A stretch of DNA of 64,000 nucleotides, taken from positions 1 through 64,000 of the forward strand of contig NZ_JAIBKA010000004.1 in assembly GCF_022603395.1 (NCBI RefSeq), written 5' to 3'. This stretch comes from Desulfoferrobacter suflitae. GTDB taxonomy: Bacteria; Desulfobacterota; Syntrophobacteria; Syntrophobacterales; Syntrophobacteraceae. The notes under the pieces were generated by a model, which saw only the letters and a program-made list of their open reading frames with translations, was not told the DNA's origin and searched no databases. Each line of letters starts with the position of its first letter. Within the stretch, counting starts at the first letter, position 1. A program made the position numbers and the translations under genes. Below, one piece after another: positions 1 to 8,886 of this stretch.

Positions 1-77
1 AAATATCAAGGGTATTTTCGCAGCCGGTGCAGATTTCCGCAAACCCGATCAGCAAACCTCAAAAAGCTCCCGTCTCC

Positions 78-92
78 TTTACATTGTGTAAA
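78..92 (+). promoter_or_regulatory. Palindromic operator, probable sigma-54 enhancer site (copy 1)
   Basis: Perfect 15-bp palindrome TTTACA-TTG-TGTAAA followed directly by AAATACTGACAG. Its centre is 118 bp upstream of the GG of the sigma-54 promoter at 201-216. The same palindrome and similar right flank occur at 15219-15233 (minus strand) and 36518-36532, each about 115 bp from another sigma-54 promoter. Role as an activator binding site is inferred; the cognate activator is not identified. Confidence 0.65.
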
Positions 93-200
93 AAATACTG
101 ACAGAACCAGCGCCCGCCCGGTGCTCCGCACACGCTCGCAAATTTTCTTAAATTCTTTTGTTTTCATTCGGTTAGTTGGGGCAAACAGTTTTTTCCAGGT

Positions 201-216
201 TTGGCACAGCCTTTGC
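201..216 (+). promoter_or_regulatory. Sigma-54 promoter
   Basis: TTGGCACAGCCTTTGC matches the -24/-12 consensus with GG and GC exactly 10 bp apart. It lies 39 bp before the ATG at 255. An AT-rich stretch at about 138-170, between operator and promoter, could help DNA bending. The TTG inside this element could be read as an upstream start in the receiver frame, but that would make the promoter coding. Confidence 0.85.
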
Positions 217-254
217 CCACTCGAAGAGTTCGAACTCTTTCAAGAGAAGGATTA

Positions 255-680
255 ATGGACGGCACATTTCAAATTCTCATTGCAGATCGAAATCGCCACG
301 TGCGGGAATTTCTTCGGCGCGAGCTCGTTTCGGAAGGCTATCGAGTGCTGTTGGCCAAGGACGACAAGGAACTGCTTGGCATCATCGACGGACAAGTGCC
401 GGATGTGCTCATCCTTGATCTTGAGATTCCTCATGGCGGAGGCCTCGCCGTGCTGCAGTGGATCAGGGACCGCAATCTCTCGCTGCCGGTGGTGATTCAC
501 ACCTTTCTGACGGAATACGCGAGTCACCCCGCTGTTCAAGGCCGCGCCTCGGTTGTGGAGAAAATGGCCAATACCGGCATATTGAAGGCAGCGATTCAGG
601 ACATCCTCAAGAAGAACTACCCTTGCAGATTCGAGTCGGCTGAACGACTGCGTGACGCCGAGGTGGAAAAAGAAAGCTAG
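255..680 (+). CDS. Stand-alone receiver domain protein
   Basis: 141-residue single-domain response regulator with no output domain. The phospho-acceptor Asp is D55 in DVLILDLEIP. The N-terminal acidic pair is reduced: ILIADRN keeps D11 but has Arg at the next position. A Thr (VVIHTF) and a Lys (VVEKM) are at about the expected places. ATG 255 is preceded by AGAGAAGGA. It is the first gene after the sigma-54 promoter at 201 and lies 11 bp before the Cache kinase at 692, so the two are probably co-transcribed. The basic, charged C-terminal tail has no recognisable fold. Role in a phosphorelay is inferred; family assignment is firm, but the altered acidic pocket may change phosphorylation. Confidence 0.85.
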   Translation: MDGTFQILIADRNRHVREFLRRELVSEGYRVLLAKDDKELLGIIDGQVPDVLILDLEIPHGGGLAVLQWIRDRNLSLPVVIHTFLTEYASHPAVQGRASVVEKMANTGILKAAIQDILKKNYPCRFESAERLRDAEVEKES

Positions 681-691
681 AAGGGTGTGCC

Positions 692-2455
692 ATGGACAGT
701 CAAACGGATTTTTATAAATCGCTCACCAGGAATATGATGCTCCTCATCGCACTGGTTTCATTTACTCCCCTGGTGCTGGTGAGCGGCATTCTCGGGTATG
801 AATTTCACACCTCCTACCAGGAGAAGGTCATTGCTCACCTGCAGGAGCTTGTACAGAAACAGAGGCAGAACATCGACGTTTTTCTGACCGAAAAACTCGC
901 CAACATTCGGGTGCTGGCGGAAACCTTCAGCTACCAGCAACTGCAAGACGAGCTTTTCCTTAAGAGAAAGCTGGCGCTCTTTCAGGAAAACTACGGCGGC
1001 GCATTTGTTGACCTGGGTCTGGTCGATCAAAACGGGATTCAGATGTCTTATGCGGGGCCGTTTCAGTTGATGAAGGCGAATTATTCTCAGGCACAATGGT
1101 TCAAGGAAGCCATGGAAAATCCCTATTTCATCAGCGACGTGTTCCTTGGATTACGCGGTTTGCCCCACTTCATCGTGGCCGTGCAAAAGGAATCGCATGG
1201 AATGAAATACATCCTGCGATCCACCATCGACTTCGTGGCCTTTAACGATTTGGTGGAAAATATCCATATCGGCAAGACCGGTCTCGCTTTCATCGTCAAT
1301 CAAAAGGGTGAATTCCAAACCAAGCCGCGCCTGGAAGCACCGATGAACAAAGAGTTTTTTCAGTCGCTCATGACGAATGTTCACAAGCAGTTCCTAGCGG
1401 TAGGCGAGGCCATCGTGGAGGTGAGTGATCACCAATGGAGGTCGTACCAATCGGAAGGCGAGGTGACGATCGTGCGCGCCCTGGATAATGCAGGTGTGCC
1501 GTTTCTGTATGTGATGACGCCCCTCAAGAACGGGGACTGGTTCCTGGTCTATCAGCAGGAAGAGAGAGATGCCTTTGCGGATCTTTACCGGGCCAGAAAA
1601 ATTGCGCTCACCATCATTTTACTGGGCGGCCTGGCCATCATTTTTACCTCATACGTTCTATCCCGCAGGATGGTCCGCCACTTTGCGCAGGCGGAGCGCG
1701 AGAAGGAAATGATGAATGAACAGGTGATCGAGGCCGGCAAACTGGCTTCAGTGGGTGAGTTGGCGGCCGGGATCGCGCATGAAATCAACAATCCCGTGGC
1801 CATCATGGTGGAGGAAGCCGGATGGATTGAAGATTTGCTGGACGAGGAGGATCTGCGCGAGAGTGAGAATTTGCAGGAGTTCCAGCGAGCTCTCAAGCAG
1901 ATCAAGACCCAGGGAGTCCGGTGCAAGGAAATCACCCATAAGTTGTTGAGCTTTGCAAGAAAGACCGATCCAAAGTTGAAGATGGTCTCGCTGAACGACT
2001 TGATCAACGAGGTTGTGGGGCTGTCGGAACAATCCGCCAAGTACAGCAATGTCAAAATCGTCAAGCATCTGACCCCGGACATCCCGGTCATTTCCGTGTC
2101 GCCCTCCGAGATGCAGCAGGTGCTCTTGAATTTGATCAACAACGCCATCGACGCCATGGATAGCAAGGGAGGCACACTCGAGATCACCACCCGCATGGAA
2201 CAGGACATGGTGGTGATCGATGTGGCCGATACCGGTCAGGGGATCCCCAAAGCCAATCTGCAGAAAATTTTCGATCCCTTTTATACGACCAAGCCGGTCG
2301 GCAAGGGAACCGGCCTGGGGCTTTCCATCTGCTACGGCATCATCAAGAAGATGGGAGGCGAGATCACCGTCAACAGCGCTGTGGGAATCGGGACTACTTT
2401 CCACGTCATGCTGCCCGCTCCGGAGGAAGAGACGGTCGGAGAAGAGGATTTGTGA
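692..2455 (+). CDS. Cache-domain sensor histidine kinase
   Basis: 587-residue membrane sensor kinase. TM1 at about 15-37, extracytoplasmic Cache-type ligand domain at about 40-300, TM2 at about 304-324, then HisKA with LAAGIAHEINNP (phospho-acceptor H363) and an intact HATPase (N box NLINNAIDAM, G1 DTGQGIP, F box FDPFYTTK, G2 GKGTGLGLS). No HAMP is obvious; a short helix links TM2 to the kinase. The Cache region resembles those of the kinases at 29305 and 36870 (ISDVF.G.R..PH pattern), so the three are paralogues. It is followed by three lone receivers, its likely phospho-partners. The ligand is unknown; the nearby TauE permease suggests an anion or organic acid, which is inference only. Confidence 0.92.
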   Translation: MDSQTDFYKSLTRNMMLLIALVSFTPLVLVSGILGYEFHTSYQEKVIAHLQELVQKQRQNIDVFLTEKLANIRVLAETFSYQQLQDELFLKRKLALFQENYGGAFVDLGLVDQNGIQMSYAGPFQLMKANYSQAQWFKEAMENPYFISDVFLGLRGLPHFIVAVQKESHGMKYILRSTIDFVAFNDLVENIHIGKTGLAFIVNQKGEFQTKPRLEAPMNKEFFQSLMTNVHKQFLAVGEAIVEVSDHQWRSYQSEGEVTIVRALDNAGVPFLYVMTPLKNGDWFLVYQQEERDAFADLYRARKIALTIILLGGLAIIFTSYVLSRRMVRHFAQAEREKEMMNEQVIEAGKLASVGELAAGIAHEINNPVAIMVEEAGWIEDLLDEEDLRESENLQEFQRALKQIKTQGVRCKEITHKLLSFARKTDPKLKMVSLNDLINEVVGLSEQSAKYSNVKIVKHLTPDIPVISVSPSEMQQVLLNLINNAIDAMDSKGGTLEITTRMEQDMVVIDVADTGQGIPKANLQKIFDPFYTTKPVGKGTGLGLSICYGIIKKMGGEITVNSAVGIGTTFHVMLPAPEEETVGEEDL

Positions 2456-2586
2456 GGGGTATTTCTCTGGAAGAGGCCTGAACGGGACCTCATGCAGAAC
2501 CGACCTTGAGCCATTGGTGGAAACGGTTGCAATCATCAGAGAAAAGTTTAACTGGTAAGTAAATCAGAAACTTGGAAGGAGAGGAC

Positions 2587-3021
2587 ATGACTTCAGCAGT
2601 GATTCTTTTAGTCGATGACGAAGTTCCATTCGTAGAGGCCATGATGAGACGGCTCAAAAAGAGAAATCTCAATGTTCAGGCGGCTTTCAGCGGTCATGAA
2701 GGGCTCGATAGGTTGGCTAAGGACAACGACATCGACGTGGTGGTCCTGGATGTCAAAATGCCCGGCATGGACGGAATCGAGACGCTGAGGGAGATCAAGA
2801 AGAAGTTTCCCCTGGTGGAGGTGATCATGCTGACCGGACACGCCACCGTGGAAACGGCCATCGAGGGCATGAAGCTGGGTGCCTTCGACTACCTCATGAA
2901 GCCGTGCGACATGGACGAGCTTCTGGGCAAGGTGGCGGAAGCCAAGGCAAAGAAAAGCAGACACGAGCAAAAAATAGTCGAGGCGCGGGTCAAGGAGATC
3001 GCTCTGCGCCGCGGCGACTAG
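2587..3021 (+). CDS. Stand-alone receiver domain protein
   Basis: 144-residue single-domain response regulator of the NtrC-receiver type. Acidic pocket LLVDDE, phospho-acceptor D55 (VVLDVKMPGMDG), switch Thr83 (IMLTGHATVE) and Lys105 (DYLMKP) are all present, so it should be phosphorylated. No output domain; the C-terminus is a short charged helix. ATG 2587 follows AAGGAGAGG; an in-frame TTG five codons upstream overlaps this ribosome site and is less likely. First of three tandem receivers after the kinase at 692, and very similar to the one at 3427, suggesting local duplication. Confidence 0.92.
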   Translation: MTSAVILLVDDEVPFVEAMMRRLKKRNLNVQAAFSGHEGLDRLAKDNDIDVVVLDVKMPGMDGIETLREIKKKFPLVEVIMLTGHATVETAIEGMKLGAFDYLMKPCDMDELLGKVAEAKAKKSRHEQKIVEARVKEIALRRGD

Positions 3022-3031
3022 GAAGCCTGCC

Positions 3032-3427
3032 ATGACCGTTGGAGAAAAATTTTTCAAGGAGCCCAAGCGGCTGCTCCTGGTGGATGACGAGAAGGGCTAC
3101 GTGGCTGTGTTGGCCAAGCGCATGGCCAAAAGAAACATACAGGTCACTCCGGCCTATTCAGGCTCCCAGGCAATTCAGGCGCTGCGCAAGCAGGACTTTG
3201 ACGCAGCGGTTCTGGACCTGAAGATGGAAGACATGGACGGGATTGAAGTGCTCAAAATTTTTCAAAAAATGGTTCCGAGTATGCCGGTGATCATGCTCAC
3301 GGGTCATGGTTCTGAAAAGGCCGCCAGAGAAGGAATGGAGTTTGGTGCGTTCGATTATCTGACCAAGCCGTGCGACCTGGAGGAGCTGATCGAAAAGATA
3401 CGGCAGGCTTGCGAGGTCAGGAGGTGA
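3032..3427 (+). CDS. Stand-alone receiver domain protein
   Basis: 131-residue single-domain receiver. RLLLVDDEKGY gives the acidic pocket, D62 (AAVLDLKMEDMDG) the phospho-acceptor, Thr in IMLTGHG and Lys in DYLTKPCDLEEL complete the active site. No output domain. The stop codon overlaps the next receiver's ATG by one base (TGATG at 3425-3429), indicating translational coupling. Middle member of a three-receiver array downstream of the Cache kinase at 692. It probably acts as a phosphate carrier or sink or by protein-protein contact, inferred from lack of an effector domain. Confidence 0.9.
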   Translation: MTVGEKFFKEPKRLLLVDDEKGYVAVLAKRMAKRNIQVTPAYSGSQAIQALRKQDFDAAVLDLKMEDMDGIEVLKIFQKMVPSMPVIMLTGHGSEKAAREGMEFGAFDYLTKPCDLEELIEKIRQACEVRR

Positions 3428-3864
3428 TGCAGGTGGATGCATTCAGCGTCCTTTTGGTGGATGACGAACCGGAGTTCTTGGAAACCCTTGTGAAGAGGCT
3501 GAAGAAAAGGAAGCTCACGGTTCACGGGGTGAAGAGCGGTGAAGAGGCTTTGCAGTGGTTGACCAAAGAGTCCGTCGATGTGGTGGTGCTGGATGTCAAG
3601 ATGCCCGGCATGGACGGCATAGAAGCTCTGCGGCAGATCAAGCAAAACCATCCGTTGGTGGAGGTGATCATGCTCACGGGCCATGCCAGTATGGAGGTTG
3701 CCATCGAGGGCATGGAGCTCGGGGCCTTCGACTACTTGATGAAGCCAATGGACATCGATGAGCTCCTATACAAGTTGCAGGATGCTTACCAGAAACAGTC
3801 GCTGCGGCGGCAAAAGATCAAGAAGATGAAGGAGGTGGTTGAAGCGGGTGATGCCGGTAACTGA
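3427..3864 (+). CDS. Stand-alone receiver domain protein
   Basis: 145-residue single-domain receiver with D56 in VVVLDVKMPGMDG, LLVDDEPEF acidic pocket, switch Thr in IMLTGHASME and Lys in DYLMKPMDIDEL. The ATG at 3427 overlaps the preceding stop by one base; longer in-frame starts inside the previous gene are less likely. The C-terminal 25 residues are lysine-rich and helical (QKIKKMKEVVEAG). Closely related to the receiver at 2587. Last of the array; the TauE permease begins about 100 bp later and may be in the same transcript. Confidence 0.9.
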   Translation: MQVDAFSVLLVDDEPEFLETLVKRLKKRKLTVHGVKSGEEALQWLTKESVDVVVLDVKMPGMDGIEALRQIKQNHPLVEVIMLTGHASMEVAIEGMELGAFDYLMKPMDIDELLYKLQDAYQKQSLRRQKIKKMKEVVEAGDAGN

Positions 3865-3967
3865 GAGGGCCGAATGAATGAGGATTTCGCGCTGACAAGG
3901 GCGGTGGATTGTTGCATTCAGACATTGGCGATTTTCCAATGAAGAGACAGGTAGGAGGTAGAATTAG

Positions 3968-5263
3968 ATGAGCAAAATGAGGCGACTTTACAATATGTTT
4001 TTGCTGGCCTCCGTGGCCCATGCCAAATGGGACTACGAGACCTCGATGAACATCATAAACGACAAGAAGCGGCTGCGCATTCTGGGGTTGATGCTGGCCC
4101 CCGTTGTCCTGGTTTCCATAGCTCTGGCAGCCGGCGAATCAGCCGGAGAACTGCCCGCTATTCTGGGCGGCAAGCATGCCTACAGCCCTGCTTATTACAC
4201 CGGATTCATTTTTGCGGTCTCCATCGCCATCGGTCTGTGTGCGGGCCTGATCACGGGAGCCATCGGGGCCGGCGGTGGATTCATCATCACACCGGCACTC
4301 ATGAGCGCCGGCATTAAGGGGATTCTGGCGGTCGGCACCGATTTGTTTCACATCTTTGCCAAAGCCATCATGGGAACCGTGGTCCACAAGAAGCTGGGCA
4401 ACGTGTCGGTGGGACTGGCGGTGGCCTTCCTGGTGGGTTCCGGCCTGGGGGTGACCGGTGGCGGTGTGATCAACCGAACTCTGTATGAGAGCAATCCCAT
4501 ATTGAGCGATACATTCATCAGCGTTGTGTACGTGGTTTTGCTTGGCTTCCTGGGTATTTATGCCATGGTTGATTTTCTTCGGCTGAGCCGGTCGGGGGAG
4601 GATGTCGGGGCCCATGCCGGTGAAAGCGCCCACGGGGCTGAAGCCGCTTCCGGCGAAAAGGGACTTCCCGCCAAGCTGCAGTCTGCCAAGCTGCCCCCGC
4701 TGATCGCCTTTGACGAAGACCTGGTGCCCGGCGGGAAGAAAATTTCCGGCGTATTCGTGGCCCTGTGCGGCGCCGTCGTCGGCTTTGTGGCTGCCATCAT
4801 GGGCGTGGGCGGCGGGTTTTTGACCTTCCCCATGTTTGTCTACATTCTCGGCGTTTCCTCCTTCACTACGGTTGGAACGGACATTCTCCAGATCATCTTC
4901 ACCGCCGGTTACGCCGCCATCGCCCAATACGCCATCTATGGATTCATATTTTATACTCTGGCGATGGGAATGCTGTTGGGCTCCCTCATTGGGATTCAGG
5001 TGGGGGCGCTCACCACCAAGGTGGTCAAAGGCATTTACATTAGAGGATTCTATGCCATGGCGGTGTTGGCCGGCTTCATCAACCGGCTGTTTGCCCTGCC
5101 CGGCAAGCTGGGTGAATTGGAAGTGATCAGCATTTCCAAACCGGTCGCGTCGACCCTGACCATGCTTGGAAACTGGGCTTTTTTTATTGTGGTCGGCGTG
5201 TTTGCGGTCTGGGTGATCGGCAAATTCTTCGGCAATATGAAAGTGTTGCGAGGGGAGGTATAA
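3968..5263 (+). CDS. TauE/SafE family permease
   Basis: 431-residue polytopic inner-membrane protein of the TauE/SafE family, which exports sulfite, sulfoacetate and similar anions. The diagnostic glycine-rich repeat occurs in both halves (GAIGAGGGFIITPALMSAG near 97 and AIMGVGGGFLTFPMF near 278), separated by a hydrophilic loop rich in Ala, Gly and Glu. About eight to ten membrane segments. ATG 3968 follows AGGTAGGAGG. The N-terminal 35 residues before the first TM are charged. It is five bases from the following membrane protein and sits directly after a kinase/receiver array. In a sulfate reducer a sulfite or organosulfonate role is plausible, but the substrate cannot be read from sequence. 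Confidence 0.88.
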   Translation: MSKMRRLYNMFLLASVAHAKWDYETSMNIINDKKRLRILGLMLAPVVLVSIALAAGESAGELPAILGGKHAYSPAYYTGFIFAVSIAIGLCAGLITGAIGAGGGFIITPALMSAGIKGILAVGTDLFHIFAKAIMGTVVHKKLGNVSVGLAVAFLVGSGLGVTGGGVINRTLYESNPILSDTFISVVYVVLLGFLGIYAMVDFLRLSRSGEDVGAHAGESAHGAEAASGEKGLPAKLQSAKLPPLIAFDEDLVPGGKKISGVFVALCGAVVGFVAAIMGVGGGFLTFPMFVYILGVSSFTTVGTDILQIIFTAGYAAIAQYAIYGFIFYTLAMGMLLGSLIGIQVGALTTKVVKGIYIRGFYAMAVLAGFINRLFALPGKLGELEVISISKPVASTLTMLGNWAFFIVVGVFAVWVIGKFFGNMKVLRGEV

Positions 5264-5267
5264 GTCA

Positions 5268-5975
5268 ATGATGATTGTGGATAAAAAAGAATTTAGGAAT
5301 GGTGCGCTGCTGGGCGTCAGTTTTTTTGTGGTGCTGGCGATCATGTTCATGCCCGTTTTTGGCGGGAGGAATGCGTTTGAAGCATCCGACCGGCTGTTCA
5401 ATTCCATTGCCAAGGGCTCGACTTATTATATTCCCCAGGTGATGAAGCAAAATGAGGAATTTAAGGGGCGGCAGATTGACGTAGCGATCCAACTGGACAG
5501 CCCGGAGCTCATTTCCAGGGTGAGCCGCCTGTTTTTTGACGCCGGTGCGTCAGTCAGCACCGAGGGTACCCAGTTGAAGGTGCAGGGGGACCTCGGCAGG
5601 ATTCTGGAGCTCACCCTCCAGCATGCGGATACCGTGTTCCACAACCGCGGCGATGAGCTGGTGCAAAAGTACGGCTTCCATCAAAAAGAAGTGCTGTATG
5701 ACTGGTACAAGTCGCTGAAAGCGGTCGGCAAGAGCTTGACCCGGCAGGAGAACTTCAAGGAGGCTGCGTGGATAGATGAGGTGCTCAAGAGGGCCGTGGA
5801 GGTCTCTTACAATTTCTTCAAGATCGAGCCTCGGTCGGCGGCGTCGGCGGCGGGGATACTGACTTTTGCGCTGGTTTTCTATGTTATCTATACCATGTGG
5901 TGGGGCTACTCCATCCTTTTCATGTTTGAGGGCATGGGCCTGCAAATGAAGTCGGGCAAGAAGAAGGAAGTGTAG
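5268..5975 (+). CDS. Conserved two-TM membrane protein next to TauE permease
   Basis: 235 residues; no named family recognised. One membrane segment near the N-terminus (about 14-33, LLGVSFFVVLAIMFMP) and one near the C-terminus (about 196-222) flank a soluble, probably extracytoplasmic domain of about 160 residues. The ATG at 5268 is preceded by GGGGAGG and is four bases after the permease stop, so the two genes are coupled. The basic tail (KSGKKKEV) suggests a cytoplasmic C-terminus. The tight pairing suggests an accessory subunit or periplasmic partner of the TauE/SafE transporter; this is inferred from position only. Confidence 0.75.
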   Translation: MMIVDKKEFRNGALLGVSFFVVLAIMFMPVFGGRNAFEASDRLFNSIAKGSTYYIPQVMKQNEEFKGRQIDVAIQLDSPELISRVSRLFFDAGASVSTEGTQLKVQGDLGRILELTLQHADTVFHNRGDELVQKYGFHQKEVLYDWYKSLKAVGKSLTRQENFKEAAWIDEVLKRAVEVSYNFFKIEPRSAASAAGILTFALVFYVIYTMWWGYSILFMFEGMGLQMKSGKKKEV

Positions 5976-6001
5976 CTTATCCGGTCAACCTTCTTTGGGT
6001 C

Positions 6002-6062
6002 AAGGAGGGGGTAGGGTGAGGGTCCTAATAAACACTTTGCGGATCCTCGCCCACCACCCCGG
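6002..6062. repeat. GGGGTGAGGG-type intergenic hairpin repeat
   Basis: The stretch has GGGGGTAGGGTGAGGG on one side and an approximate complement (CCTCGCCCACCACCCC) on the other, forming an imperfect hairpin between the membrane protein and the PEP-synthase-like gene. Same family as the elements at 8751, 21268, 36357, 51700 and 57290. Confidence 0.5.
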
Positions 6063-6099
6063 ACTTGTTATGCCTATTATCGGCTGGTAGGGCTGAGCA

Positions 6100-8736
6100 A
6101 TGCTAAGCTTTCTCAGGAAGATCTTTGCAAGAGGAGACCACGAAGCGATTCCTCCCATGGATGTCGAGGAGCTTCGGACCACCTTCAAGGTCCGCTATCA
6201 TCACTTCAAACTCCTCTTGAACGCAAACAATAAAGCTCTTGAGATGATGACCGAGATGGAGCACGCCCTGCACGGCAATCGGCCGTTCGGGATGGCATTC
6301 ATCAAGGCCGCCTGCACGGCCATTTCCGCCAACGTGTTTCATATCGTCAAGAATTTGAACGAGTTGGCCCCGGGGAAATATGAAGAACTGTATGACCGGT
6401 TTAAAGAGATACAGGAAAATATAAGTCGCGAATTGTCCGTGCGTGAACACAGGATAGGGGATAAACTGGTCATCCCTCTGGCCGAAGCGGACAAGGACAT
6501 GGCGGACCAGGTGGGCAGCAAGATGGCCAATCTGGGAGAAGTGCGCAATCGAATTCACTTGCCGGTACCTCCCGGTTTTGCCGTCAGTTCCCTGGGATAT
6601 CATCGTTTTATGGAGCACAATAAGCTGCAGGTGGAAATCGATCGGCGTATTCAGGCTACGGTGGCCGAGCGTATGGACGAGTTGTTCAGACTGAGCGCCG
6701 ACATTCAGCAGCTGATTATCCGCTCGGAAGTGCCCGCTGATCTCGAGGAGGCCATTATGGAAGCCTATCGAGAAATTGAAAAACAGGCGGGAGCGGGTGT
6801 CAGGGTTTCGCTGCGCAGCAGTGCGCTGGGGGAGGATATGGCGGGCACCTCTTTTGCCGGTCAGTATCGCTCTGAACTGAATGTCAGTGCCGAACATATC
6901 CTGCACGCCTATAAGGAAATACTGGCCAGCAAGTACAGCTTGGCCGCCATGAGCTACCGCCTCAACCGGGGTATCCGCGATGAGGATGTTTCCATGAGTG
7001 TAGGCTGCATGGCCATGGTCAACGCCGTTGCCGGCGGCGTCATGTACTCGCGCAATCCGATGGACATCAGGGATACTTCAATCCTGATCAATTCAGTGTG
7101 GGGACTGCCCAAATCGGTTGTGGACGGCAGCGTAACCCCCGATGCGTTCACGGTCTCGCGCGATGACCCCGGGGAAATTCTATCCAGGGACGTGCGCGTC
7201 AAGGATCGCAAGTTTGTGTGTTACCCGGATGAAGGTGTGTGCCGGCTGGATTTGACCGGGGAGAGCAGCGAGCTGCCTTCGATTACCGACGAACAGGCAC
7301 TTGAATTGGCCAGGATGGCCGTCAGACTGGAAGAATATTATGGGGGCCCGCAGGACATCGAATGGGCTGTCGGAGACGACGGGATTATTTACCTGCTGCA
7401 ATGCAGACCGTTGCAGCAGATGGAATCGACACGCCCCCCTGGCGAACAGCCTCCCGCCGGCTCGGACGACAGCGCCGCCATCATCCTCGCCGGCGGAATG
7501 ACCGCCAGTCCGGGCGTCGGGTGCGGTCCCGTCTACATCGTCAGGAAGGACATGGATGCGCTGCAGTTTCCTGAAGGGGCCGTGCTGGTGGCATCCCAGT
7601 CGCTGCCCCGATGGGCTTCCATGCTGAGTCGAGCGGCCGCCGTCGTTACCGAGCAGGGCAGCGTGGCGGGACATCTTGCCAATGTGGCGCGCGAATTTTC
7701 AGTGCCTGCACTGTTCGGCGTGCTTCATGCCACACAACAATTGAAGCAGGGCGATTTGGTGACGGTCGATGCCGATGGGCTGAAAGTCTACGAGGGGCGG
7801 ATCGATGCGCTGTTGGCTGCCAGATCCGAACCCAAAAAGAATCTTATGGCCGGAAGCCCGGTCTATGAGATGCTCGAAAAAGTCGCCGAACACATCGTCC
7901 CATTGAATCTTCTCGACCCCGATTCCACTGAGTTCAGGGCCAGGAATTGCACCACTTTTCATGACATCACCCGGTTTTGTCACGAAAAATCGGTTCAGGA
8001 GGTTTTCAGTTTTGGTAAGGAGCATCATTTTTCGGAGCGATCCAGCAAGCAGTTGTTTTGCAAGGTTCCCATGCAGTTCTGGATCATCAATCTGGATGAC
8101 GGCTTCAAGGGGGAGGCGGGGAGAAAGTATGTCCAACTGGACAATATCGCCTCGATTCCCATGCTGGCGCTGTGGGAAGGAATGACCGCCGTTCCCTGGG
8201 GAGGACCGCCGCCGGTGGATACCAAAGGCTTCATGGCGGTGTTGATGCAGGCGACGACCAACCCTGCTTTGGATCCGACCATGAAGTCCGATTACGCGGC
8301 CCGCAACTATTTCATGATTTCCAGGAATTTCTGCAACCTGAGCTCAAGGTTCGGATTCCATTTTTCAACCGTCGAGGCTCTGGTGGGAGAGCGGCCAAGC
8401 GAAAACTACATCAGCTTCCAGTTCAAGGGCGGTGCGGCGGACTATCCGAGGAGGGTGCGGCGCGCCGTTTTTGTCAGCAGCATTTTGCAAGACTACGGCT
8501 TTCGCACCGAAGTGAAGGAAGACGCCGCCTTTGCCCGCATAGAAGGGCACGAAGAAAAATTCATGCGCGAGAGGCTGGCCATTTTAGGTTACCTGATCAT
8601 CCACACTCGGCAGCTGGATATGATCATGTCGAGTAACGCAGCGGTGAATAACCACAAGAGCAAGATTGTAAGCGATATCGAATCGATTTTGCGCGGTGAA
8701 TACACGGGCAAAAAATGCCCGACTGGTTCGAATTAG
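6100..8736 (+). CDS. PEP/pyruvate-binding, PEP-synthase-like protein with swivelling phosphohistidine domain
   Basis: 878 residues. An N-terminal helical region (1-125) is followed by a PPDK/PEP-synthase ATP-grasp domain (about 130-440; RSSALGEDMAGTSFAGQY, GGPQDIEWA) and a mobile phosphohistidine domain (about 460-590) with H525 in QGSVAGHLANVARE. The usual C-terminal PEP/pyruvate TIM barrel is not recognisable; residues 600-878 form a different, unassigned domain. It may therefore move phosphate from ATP to a His and on to an unknown acceptor rather than make PEP. A paralogue with the same architecture lies at 61007-63607 (minus). ATG 6100 is the first good start; a GAF kinase follows after about 150 bp. 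Confidence 0.85.
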   Translation: MLSFLRKIFARGDHEAIPPMDVEELRTTFKVRYHHFKLLLNANNKALEMMTEMEHALHGNRPFGMAFIKAACTAISANVFHIVKNLNELAPGKYEELYDRFKEIQENISRELSVREHRIGDKLVIPLAEADKDMADQVGSKMANLGEVRNRIHLPVPPGFAVSSLGYHRFMEHNKLQVEIDRRIQATVAERMDELFRLSADIQQLIIRSEVPADLEEAIMEAYREIEKQAGAGVRVSLRSSALGEDMAGTSFAGQYRSELNVSAEHILHAYKEILASKYSLAAMSYRLNRGIRDEDVSMSVGCMAMVNAVAGGVMYSRNPMDIRDTSILINSVWGLPKSVVDGSVTPDAFTVSRDDPGEILSRDVRVKDRKFVCYPDEGVCRLDLTGESSELPSITDEQALELARMAVRLEEYYGGPQDIEWAVGDDGIIYLLQCRPLQQMESTRPPGEQPPAGSDDSAAIILAGGMTASPGVGCGPVYIVRKDMDALQFPEGAVLVASQSLPRWASMLSRAAAVVTEQGSVAGHLANVAREFSVPALFGVLHATQQLKQGDLVTVDADGLKVYEGRIDALLAARSEPKKNLMAGSPVYEMLEKVAEHIVPLNLLDPDSTEFRARNCTTFHDITRFCHEKSVQEVFSFGKEHHFSERSSKQLFCKVPMQFWIINLDDGFKGEAGRKYVQLDNIASIPMLALWEGMTAVPWGGPPPVDTKGFMAVLMQATTNPALDPTMKSDYAARNYFMISRNFCNLSSRFGFHFSTVEALVGERPSENYISFQFKGGAADYPRRVRRAVFVSSILQDYGFRTEVKEDAAFARIEGHEEKFMRERLAILGYLIIHTRQLDMIMSSNAAVNNHKSKIVSDIESILRGEYTGKKCPTGSN

Positions 8737-8750
8737 CTGCTATCCTGGGC

Positions 8751-8830
8751 GCCGTTCCCTTGTGGGAGAGGGACGGGGGTGAGTGTGTAGCACACCACCC
8801 AGCCGACCTCTCTCCCACGGAACGAGGGGA
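8751..8830. repeat. CTCTCCC-type intergenic inverted repeat
   Basis: CGTTCCCTTGTGGGAGAGGG at the left pairs imperfectly with CTCTCTCCCACGGAACG at the right, around a purine-rich centre containing GGGGGTGAG. It sits between the PEP-synthase-like gene and the GAF kinase. Similar elements occur elsewhere in the window. Confidence 0.5.
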
Positions 8831-8886
8831 ACTGCGGGAGGCGCCCGATAGAAGTGAATCAGGCATACACAACAAAGAAGAGCTGC

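Noticed and set aside
4139-5413. 424-codon open frame on the minus strand
   Set aside because: Antisense of the TauE permease; His/Asp/Gly-rich shadow composition.
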